Origin: JALYUM01 sp036688685 | Lineage (GTDB): Bacteria; Pseudomonadota; Gammaproteobacteria; Burkholderiales; Burkholderiaceae_D | Direction of reading: 5' to 3' | Assembly (NCBI RefSeq): GCF_036688685.1 | Contig: NZ_JAQQPS010000010.1 | Span: forward strand, 124,001 to 188,000 | DNA: 64,000 bases | In this document: positions 15,868-22,636 of the stretch, piece by piece | Layout: each line of letters opens with the position of its first letter | Numbering within the stretch: position 1 is the stretch's first letter | Notes under the pieces: model-generated | The model's database searches: none | What the model was told of the DNA's origin: nothing | The model's input: only the letters and a program-made list of their open reading frames with translations | Program-made: the position numbers and the translations under genes

Positions 15868-18621
15868 TTATGTGTAAATGCGGCCTTCCGGCGAGCCGTC
15901 GAATGCGCGCTCACCCTGGTTGGACAGGGTCTGCTCCTGATGCAGCGCCTTGTTGGCAGGGTCGAAGTTGGGCCAGGCCTTCAGGTCGAACTTTTCGCCG
16001 TTCGCCAATTCGACGGTGTACGCCGGCGTGCCGGGTTGATGATCGATTGTCAGCCCACCGAGGTCGTCGGTTATTCCCTCGCCATGCGGACTGCCATTTT
16101 TGAACACGATGTAGGGCACATGTGCGAATGGCCGTCCGTCGTCCGGATTGGCCTGCAGCGTGAATGCAAGTTGATTTTTCTCTTCGACTTTGTTTGGCGC
16201 CGGTGGCGCCGGCTGCGGCTTGTTCTTGGGCGCCAGCGTTTCGAGGTTTCCATGAAACAGAACTGGCCTGGAGGTGAAGAACTGCACCAGGTCGCTGATT
16301 TCGAGCATGCAATCTGCACCATGCAGCCGTACCCCTTTTTTGCCGCGCAAGTCGATCCAGTCGGTTTGACTGATCAGCGACAGCACCTTGTTGGCAATGA
16401 TCTGGATGTCGTCGTCGTGGGCTTGCACCGTGATTTTGCCGGCGGCCGCAACGAGTCTCATGCCGGCTTTGTGTACGAACAGCCGAAAGGTCTGCTTGAT
16501 GCTGGCAAACACGCTGTCGCCGGCAGCGATCGACAGGTTGCGCCCGGTCGTCAGCGCAGTGTGCTCGTCGCTGGCGATGTGGGTCGATTGTGCTGTGGTG
16601 GTCTCGATGCCAGCCGGACTGGCGAGGACCAGGTGCGCTTGTGCCAGCTCGGGGAACTCGTTGCCGCTGCCGCGCACCGCGTTGTACTGCGCCTTGAGGA
16701 CATCGGCCACGGTATGTTGCTGGCCGGTTTCCTGCGCCAGGCCCTGTAGTGCGGCAGTGGCCTGGGCATCGTGCAGCGTATGTGCCGCATCTAGGCGCCG
16801 GATGGACTCTGCCATGTCCTTGATCGGTCCGCTCGCTGTCTGCCTCGCCTCGGTCGTGATCAGCATACCCTTGGCGGCGCGCGCCACCCCGTGGCCGTCG
16901 GTGCGCAATTCAAAACCTTCGCCGCGCGCATCCTTGCGCCCGGCGTTATCCTCAATGCGCGTGATATGCCCCAGCGACAACTGGCTGCACTGATGATCGC
17001 TTTTCAGCTGGGCCTGAATTTTTCCTTGCGTATCGTCCAGAATGAGGTGATTTCCACGCGTCCCGCCGCCCATTTCCCGGCTGCGCAAACCTGCCAGCGG
17101 CGCCTGCGCCGGCAGCGCCCACGGCGGCATGTGCAGGCCGTTGTAGACCGCACCCAGTATCAAGGGGTGATCGATATTTCCATCCGGGTAGACAACAGTG
17201 ACTTCCTCGCCCACCCGCGGCAAGCGAATCTGGCCGAACTGATGTCCAGCCGCCGGCGCCATCACACGAATCCACGGCGAACTGTTTTCGTCATACTGCC
17301 CCATCCGATCCCAGTGCATCTGGATCTTGACCCGGCCGTAACTGTCCGTATGAATTTCGCTGCCAGCAGGCCCGACGACAATTGCCGTCTGCAGGCCAGG
17401 ATTGACGCAGGCTTTGCTGTTGTAGCCGCGACCGGGGCGCCAGCGTATCCTGCTGCGAACGCAGGTGAACGTATTTTTGTAGTGCGACGGCGCGCCGGGT
17501 CCTGCCTGGTAATTGTTGCTGGCCTCGTGCCGCGCATCGAGAATCAGGTATTCGCGCCTGCCGATGCTGGCACGCGGTTCGGGATCGTATTCCATCGAGC
17601 GTGGCTCGGCGCTGAAATGGCCGCCGAGTTTAAAAACGCGGCCGGGCTGCACCGTGCGATCGTTGCCGGCAGCCTCGAAATACTGTGTCGCCTTGTCCAG
17701 CTCCACCATGCGTTTCTGCGCCAGCTGTTCACCCTGGCTGGGCAGGCGAAAGCCATATTCGCCCATGTTTTCGTAGACTTCGTAGGGGTAGAAATCGCCT
17801 TGCTCGTTGCCGGACTCCCAGCTGGCGCGCTGGGTGGTGGGGTTTTTATAGTCGAAGCTGGCCAGCGTCGTGGTCCCGGAACCGAGCTGGCGCACGGCCG
17901 ACCAGGCGTGAATACCGTCATCCTCGTTCGCGCCACTCTCTGCGCGAAAGGGGATCACCTCCGCGTCGTCGTAGCGGGTCGCATCGATGGGTTCCGCCAG
18001 CAGGCTCGAGTCCGACAGCATCAAGGTGTGGCCATCGAAACGGTGTTCGTACCAGTAGTGCAGCCCGAGCGCTTCCCAGCGGCGGTGCAGGTGGTTGAAG
18101 TCGGTTTCATTGTGCTGGTTGGCGACCGTCAGGCGGGGATCGCTTTCAAAGATGTGCATGTGCCAGTCGGCCTGGCGGAAATGCTTCAGCGTTTCCTCCG
18201 TAATCTCGCGCACGCTTTTGCCGTGGAAGGACACGTTATTTATCCGCAGCCGGGTGAACGCCATCCATGGTTCGAGGATCATCTCGTAGAACGCGAAGCC
18301 GCCGTCGGTGCGCACAAAGCGAAATTCTGTGACGTAGCCGTTGAAATAGCGCAACGACCCATCCGAGCGGACCAGGGAGATGACGACCATCCGGCCCATC
18401 AGCATTTTCAGGGGGATGTGCGCCTCCTTGGACAGGACTTCGACCTCGAAGCGAAAGCCACGTGACAATTCTTCGTGCGCGAGAATGCGGTTGGCAAGCA
18501 GCGCGTCAGGCGGACCATTCCTGAATGGGAAATCGAGGCGTAGCAGCCGGTTGTGTTGGGCGTCGGCGCCGAATGCGGTGCGCGCTGCACCGGCCGCGAT
18601 GGCCTGGATATTTTTCAACAT
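15868..18621 (-). CDS. vgrG: VgrG T6SS spike protein with DUF2345 and C-terminal extension
   Basis: A 917-aa spike protein. The N-terminal gp27-like part has LLRLDFPF, a GYVTEFRFV strand and the HNETDFNHLHRRWEALGLHY signature. The gp5 OB-fold part has DSYGRVKIQMHWDR, SSPWIRVMAPAAG and RLPRVGEEVTVVYPDGNIDHP. DUF2345 covers about residues 600-790. Residues 816-917 form an extra beta-rich, transthyretin-like domain that may carry the phospholipase. The ATG at 18621 is chosen because homology starts there and GGGGAGG lies just upstream; the frame is open to 18822. It heads the effector operon. No T6SS sheath or baseplate genes are in the window, so this is an orphan vgrG island. Confidence 0.93.
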   Translation of the reverse strand: MLKNIQAIAAGAARTAFGADAQHNRLLRLDFPFRNGPPDALLANRILAHEELSRGFRFEVEVLSKEAHIPLKMLMGRMVVISLVRSDGSLRYFNGYVTEFRFVRTDGGFAFYEMILEPWMAFTRLRINNVSFHGKSVREITEETLKHFRQADWHMHIFESDPRLTVANQHNETDFNHLHRRWEALGLHYWYEHRFDGHTLMLSDSSLLAEPIDATRYDDAEVIPFRAESGANEDDGIHAWSAVRQLGSGTTTLASFDYKNPTTQRASWESGNEQGDFYPYEVYENMGEYGFRLPSQGEQLAQKRMVELDKATQYFEAAGNDRTVQPGRVFKLGGHFSAEPRSMEYDPEPRASIGRREYLILDARHEASNNYQAGPGAPSHYKNTFTCVRSRIRWRPGRGYNSKACVNPGLQTAIVVGPAGSEIHTDSYGRVKIQMHWDRMGQYDENSSPWIRVMAPAAGHQFGQIRLPRVGEEVTVVYPDGNIDHPLILGAVYNGLHMPPWALPAQAPLAGLRSREMGGGTRGNHLILDDTQGKIQAQLKSDHQCSQLSLGHITRIEDNAGRKDARGEGFELRTDGHGVARAAKGMLITTEARQTASGPIKDMAESIRRLDAAHTLHDAQATAALQGLAQETGQQHTVADVLKAQYNAVRGSGNEFPELAQAHLVLASPAGIETTTAQSTHIASDEHTALTTGRNLSIAAGDSVFASIKQTFRLFVHKAGMRLVAAAGKITVQAHDDDIQIIANKVLSLISQTDWIDLRGKKGVRLHGADCMLEISDLVQFFTSRPVLFHGNLETLAPKNKPQPAPPAPNKVEEKNQLAFTLQANPDDGRPFAHVPYIVFKNGSPHGEGITDDLGGLTIDHQPGTPAYTVELANGEKFDLKAWPNFDPANKALHQEQTLSNQGERAFDGSPEGRIYT

Positions 18622-18848
18622 AGCCTCCCCGGCCGCATGGCCTGTGTTAACGCAAGGGAACCGTGCGCAGCAATGAAGGTAACGCGCAGTGCTGGCCAAA
18701 TGCTTGATCTCGATCAATCGCGAATTTGTTCGCGGAAATAACAACAGCGGCTCTTGAAGCTTGATGTAGCGCAAACGAATGACGAGCCGCGTATCTAAAG
18801 TTCGTTTACAAATTTTCTCCACACATCACGACGCGAAGGCAGGGAGCC

Positions 18849-19637
18849 ATGGGCAAGCAAGGTCCTGGAAATGGCGCTGCACGCAGCGCTGCTGCGACCA
18901 GTTCGGTGGTAGCGCATGGCATTCCAGGCGCTCACGATGCCATCGACATCGGTCATGCGATCGACTGCAGCCACATTGAAACGCTTCGCGACAAACCATA
19001 TCCGTGCCAGTTCACTAGCCAGGGGGCGTTCGATGCGTGGCGCAATGCGCTGGCAGATACCGATATCTCGACCAGTTGGTCAGCATCGCAAACGTCGTCG
19101 CAGGACATTGGCGACGAGCTCATGCGCCAGTTTGATGCAATGGATTTGCCGTCATACTTTCCGGAAGCGGCGCCAGGGACCGTGCTGGCCGAGCAGCAAA
19201 TGCTCGCCAGCACGATCAGCAGCAACCTGAAATATCACCTGAGCAAAGGAACGGTCATTCAGCCCACGCCTTCCCTTGAAGCCTTGCTGATCCATTCCGA
19301 TGTCGATTTGAACGTACCAATGAGCATGGTCGTTTTGCCCTATCCCGCGCAATACCTGCACTTTCGTTCGGTAGCAAGCGAACATCTGAAGTTGCCGGGG
19401 TCAACCCATCCCGGCCACGTTTTCGACGGTGTGTTCTGTTTCTTTACGCCTCGGCCAACGATGGGAAAAGGCAGCATTGGTAAAGAGGCGGAAGGCTGGA
19501 TACTCGAGCTGATCTTCGCCTGCAAGCGTCACGGACAATTCACTGGCCATGTTCTGATGCATGGCAAGACCGATCGCGGCGCAACGACGGTGGCAAGCTG
19601 GTTGGATCAGGTGCTTCGATCCGAGCGCCAACATTGA
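18849..19637 (+). CDS. Protein of unknown function divergent from vgrG
   Basis: A 262-aa soluble protein with no signal peptide or membrane segment. AGGGAG before the ATG is a good ribosome-binding site. The N-terminal ~35 residues are Gly/Ala-rich. The middle has LPSYFPEAAPGTVLAEQQML and TPSLEALLIHSDVDLNVPMS, then LPYPAQYLHF and a FDGVFCFF strand, so the second half looks like an alpha/beta domain. I do not recognise the family. It is transcribed away from the T6SS island across a 227-nt gap, and its base composition resembles the island rather than the core genes, so it probably arrived with it. It could be a regulator or accessory factor, but no evidence decides. Confidence 0.65.
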   Translation: MGKQGPGNGAARSAAATSSVVAHGIPGAHDAIDIGHAIDCSHIETLRDKPYPCQFTSQGAFDAWRNALADTDISTSWSASQTSSQDIGDELMRQFDAMDLPSYFPEAAPGTVLAEQQMLASTISSNLKYHLSKGTVIQPTPSLEALLIHSDVDLNVPMSMVVLPYPAQYLHFRSVASEHLKLPGSTHPGHVFDGVFCFFTPRPTMGKGSIGKEAEGWILELIFACKRHGQFTGHVLMHGKTDRGATTVASWLDQVLRSERQH

Positions 19638-19712
19638 TCCACGCGGATCGCCTGTCTGGCGATGTTCCTGCGCCGAAGCCATACCGGGTTGGTGCGCTGG
19701 CATGACACGCTC

Positions 19713-19741
19713 AAAAAAAAGCCGGCGGTGTCAGCGCCGGC
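19713..19741 (-). terminator. Intrinsic terminator of the POT transporter gene
   Basis: On the minus strand GCCGGCG-CTGACAC-CGCCGGC is followed by eight T. It starts about 20 nt after the transporter stop codon. Confidence 0.88.
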
Positions 19742-19761
19742 CCCGGTTTCCCGTCTAAAAA

Positions 19762-21264
19762 TTACTGGTGCGAATGGTGGGTCGCAGTCAGGCGGCGCAT
19801 CAGCGGCAAGGCAGCCAGCGCGATGAAGGTGCAGACGATGGCGGCAATGCCCAGCTTGTTGAACAGGCTGGTGTAGATCGGCAAGGTCAGTAGCGGGTCG
19901 GTCAGGTCTCTCGGAATGCTGGCCAGGTTCGCCACCACCCCGCCCAGGTACTGCGAAATGCCAACTGCAACGAAGTAGGCGCCCATCATGAAGCCGCCCA
20001 TGCGCGCCGGCACGTAGCGCGCGATCATCGCCAGGCCCAGGCCTGACACCAGCAGTTCGCCCAGCGAATACAGGCCGTAGCCGGCAATCATGATCCACGA
20101 CGAGGTCAAGCCGTTGACGGCAAAGCTGCCGGCCGCGCCATACGCGAAGAAGCCGGCCGCGACGACCGCAAAGCCCACGGCAAACTTGGCGGCGATCGAC
20201 AGGTCGCGCCCGGCGCGTCCGGCCACCGTGTAGGTCCAGGCCAGCACCGGCGACAGGACCATGATCCAGATCGCGTTGAGTGCCTGGAACTGGGCCGGCG
20301 ACCAGGTGAACAGGTGGGTGCCCATCAAGTTGAAGTTGAGGTCGACATTGCGCAGCGCGAAGAGTGACAGCGAGGTCGACATCTGCTGGTAAAAAATGAA
20401 GAAGAACACGGTCTGGAGCGTCAGGACCAGCGCCGCGGTCAGGCCGGCGCGTTCGCTCGGTTCGCTCATCTTGATCAGGTAAGCGAAGATGCCCAGCACG
20501 ACGACGCCGGCCAGATAAACGAATGCTTTGGCCAGCGCCTGGTATTGCAGGATCACGGCCGACAGCGCGATGGCCAACAGGCCACCGGCCAGCACCATCG
20601 CCAGTTTGCCGACGTTCAGCGGCAACTGGTCGGGCAGGGAACCGATGTGGTCGATGGTCTTGCGCATGAGCATCAGGTTCAGCAAGCCGAGCACGAGGCC
20701 GACGGAACAGACCGCAAATGCCGCGTGCCAGCCGAGGCCGTCGCCGTAGGTGGCGTTCACGTAATCCTTGATCCACGGCGTGGCCAGCATCGAAACGGTC
20801 GAGCCGACGTTGACCGCCATGTAATAGATGGTGAAGGCGCTGTCGATTTTTGAATCGTCGCCTTCGTAGATTTTACGGACCAGGTTGGCGGTGTTCGGCT
20901 TGAACAGGCCATTTCCGACCACGATCACGCCCAGCGACGAAAACAAAAACCAGGTGCTGTCGGTCGGCACCGCCATCAGCGCGTAGCCGACGCTGAGGAT
21001 CATCGCGCCCAAGTACATGCAGCGCTTGGTGCCGAGCACCTTGTCGCCGATCCAGCCGCCGATGGCGGGCGCCACATAGATCAGTGCAGCGGCGGCGCCC
21101 CACACCAGGTTGGCGCGGCTGTCTTCGAAGCCGAGTCGCTCGACCATGAAATAAATGATCAGCGCCTGCATGCCGTAGTAGCCGAAGCGTTCCCACAGTT
21201 CGATCAGTGCGACCGTGGTGAACGAGCGCGTTTGCGTGACGGCTGGTATTGTTTCCGTTTTCAA
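19762..21264 (-). CDS. Proton-dependent oligopeptide transporter (POT/PTR family MFS)
   Basis: A 500-aa permease with about 14 membrane segments that couples di- or tripeptide uptake to protons. Family motifs are visible: the ExxER-like ELWERFGYYGMQ at the start of helix 1, GGWIGDKVLGTKR after helix 2, and GNGLFKPNTANLV plus FTIYYMAVNVGS in the PTR2 signature region. The start is TTG at 21264, preceded by AGGGAGAG; no ATG fits the family N-terminus, and an upstream extension would add about 77 residues of untypical sequence. It is monocistronic and closed by a strong terminator. Confidence 0.92.
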   Translation of the reverse strand: MKTETIPAVTQTRSFTTVALIELWERFGYYGMQALIIYFMVERLGFEDSRANLVWGAAAALIYVAPAIGGWIGDKVLGTKRCMYLGAMILSVGYALMAVPTDSTWFLFSSLGVIVVGNGLFKPNTANLVRKIYEGDDSKIDSAFTIYYMAVNVGSTVSMLATPWIKDYVNATYGDGLGWHAAFAVCSVGLVLGLLNLMLMRKTIDHIGSLPDQLPLNVGKLAMVLAGGLLAIALSAVILQYQALAKAFVYLAGVVVLGIFAYLIKMSEPSERAGLTAALVLTLQTVFFFIFYQQMSTSLSLFALRNVDLNFNLMGTHLFTWSPAQFQALNAIWIMVLSPVLAWTYTVAGRAGRDLSIAAKFAVGFAVVAAGFFAYGAAGSFAVNGLTSSWIMIAGYGLYSLGELLVSGLGLAMIARYVPARMGGFMMGAYFVAVGISQYLGGVVANLASIPRDLTDPLLTLPIYTSLFNKLGIAAIVCTFIALAALPLMRRLTATHHSHQ

Positions 21265-21350
21265 AATCTCTCCCTGGTATGGATGGCGTGCCACGTCAAT
21301 ATGCTCGTGGCATAGCGGCAAGGCATGGATCCTACCCGCTGGGCCAGCAA

Positions 21351-21369
21351 CATGCAATCGCGTTGCATG
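21351..21369. promoter_or_regulatory. Inverted repeat in the POT/DUF1428 intergenic region
   Basis: CATGCAA-TCGCG-TTGCATG is a 7-bp perfect inverted repeat with a 5-nt centre, located 87 nt upstream of the POT start and 125 nt upstream of DUF1428. It has operator-like geometry. The binding protein is unknown. Confidence 0.4.
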
Positions 21370-21493
21370 CCCTTTTTGTCCCGGGGTGCGCGATTGTTTC
21401 TCGCATGTTTCAGCGCGCTTTTTCGATTGTTTTTCCGTGCAGTCTGTTGTAGTTTTAATCTTGTAAACACAAGCGCAAAACAAGGAGAACGAC

Positions 21494-21853
21494 ATGGCTT
21501 ACGTGGATGGCTTCGTGGTGGCGGTACGGCGCGACAAACTGGATGCCTATAAAGAACTGTCGCGCCTGGGCGGCACGGTCTGGCGCGAGCATGGCGCGCT
21601 GTCGTTTGTCGAGTGCGTGGAGGACGACGTCGAGCCCGGCAAGCTGACCTCGTTCCCGCAGGCGGTCAAGCTGGAAGAAGGGGAAGTTTGCGTGTTTTCC
21701 TGGATCACCTACGCCTCGCGCGCCGAGCGCGACGCAATCACCGAAAAAGTGATGAAAGACCCGCGCCTGGCCAGCATGATGGACCCCGAAACGCTGCCGT
21801 TCGACGGCAAGCGCATGATTTACGGCGGCTTCGACATGATCGTCGAGATGTAA
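21494..21853 (+). CDS. DUF1428 family protein
   Basis: A 119-aa ferredoxin-like (dimeric alpha/beta barrel) protein of the DUF1428 family. Features are MAYVDGFVVAVRRDKLDAY at the N-terminus, the FVECVEDDVEPGKLTSFP middle, FSWITYASRAERD and the GFDMIVEM end. Family members are small cytoplasmic proteins without a proven role. The ribosome-binding site AAGGAGAA is strong. It diverges from the POT transporter and converges on the pseudouridine synthase. Confidence 0.9.
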   Translation: MAYVDGFVVAVRRDKLDAYKELSRLGGTVWREHGALSFVECVEDDVEPGKLTSFPQAVKLEEGEVCVFSWITYASRAERDAITEKVMKDPRLASMMDPETLPFDGKRMIYGGFDMIVEM

Positions 21854-21868
21854 GCATTCTCGCTTACA

Positions 21869-22627
21869 TCAAAATTGTTCGTCCGGCAGCAGATAGCGCC
21901 ACTGTCCAACTGGCAAATCGCCCAGCTTGACCTTGCCGATTCGCACGCGTTTCAGGCCCAGTACTTTCAGCCCAACCATATCGCACATGCGGCGGATCTG
22001 GCGCTTCTTTCCTTCGCGCAAGGTGAAACTCAGCTGGTCTTCATTTTGCCAGCGCACCTTGGCCGGGAGCAGGGCCTTGCCGTCCATCCACAGGCCGTGG
22101 TTCAGCTTGCGCAACTCGGTCTCCGGGAGTTTTTCGCCCTTGGTGTATTGCACGCGCACCAGGTATTCCTTGTCGACTGACGTGGTTTCGCCGATCAGGT
22201 GCTTGGCCACGCGGCCATCCTGGGTCAGGATCAAGAGGCCGACCGAATCGATATCCAGCCGGCCGGCCGGCACCAGGCTGCGCAGCTGGGTGGGGTGGAA
22301 TTGCTCCGGCGACGGATCGTCCGGCCAGCGGTTTTCCGGTTTGATCAAGGCCACCGCCGGGGTGTAGCCATCCTCGGCCTGGCCGCTGACGTAACCCATC
22401 GGCTTGTTGATCAGTACTGTAACGCGCTTCGATTGTTCGGCCGCGGCCTGGCGCTCCACGGTCACGCGCTGCGACGGCAGGATCTTGGTGCCCAGTTCGG
22501 AGATGACGTTGCCATCAACCCGGACCCAGCCGCGGGCAATCCATTCGTCGGCTTCGCGGCGCGAGCACAGGCCCAGTTCAGACATCCGTTTGGACAGGCG
22601 CAGGGGTTCGTTCGATTCGGTGGTCAT
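21869..22627 (-). CDS. rRNA pseudouridine synthase of the RsuA/RluF family
   Basis: A 252-aa enzyme that isomerises a uridine in ribosomal RNA. An S4 RNA-binding domain (residues 9-60, LSKRMSELGLCSRREADEWI) precedes the catalytic domain with GRLDIDSVGLLILT (catalytic D125) and the closing RQIRRMCDMVGLKVLGLKRVR. The C-terminal part resembles RluF (23S U2604) more than RsuA or RluB, but the exact target site is not certain. The gene sits 9 nt downstream of glnD on the same strand and is probably co-transcribed with it. Confidence 0.9.
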   Translation of the reverse strand: MTTESNEPLRLSKRMSELGLCSRREADEWIARGWVRVDGNVISELGTKILPSQRVTVERQAAAEQSKRVTVLINKPMGYVSGQAEDGYTPAVALIKPENRWPDDPSPEQFHPTQLRSLVPAGRLDIDSVGLLILTQDGRVAKHLIGETTSVDKEYLVRVQYTKGEKLPETELRKLNHGLWMDGKALLPAKVRWQNEDQLSFTLREGKKRQIRRMCDMVGLKVLGLKRVRIGKVKLGDLPVGQWRYLLPDEQF

Positions 22628-22636
22628 GGTTGTTCT

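Noticed and set aside
14150..15877. 575-codon open frame on the plus strand opposite the phospholipase D gene
   Set aside because: The minus-strand frame has both HKD motifs and fits the operon; the opposite frame has no recognisable domain and is a long antisense shadow.
16891..18465. 524-codon plus-strand open frame opposite vgrG
   Set aside because: VgrG signatures are on the minus strand; the plus-strand translation is Arg/Ala/Val-rich without domain structure.
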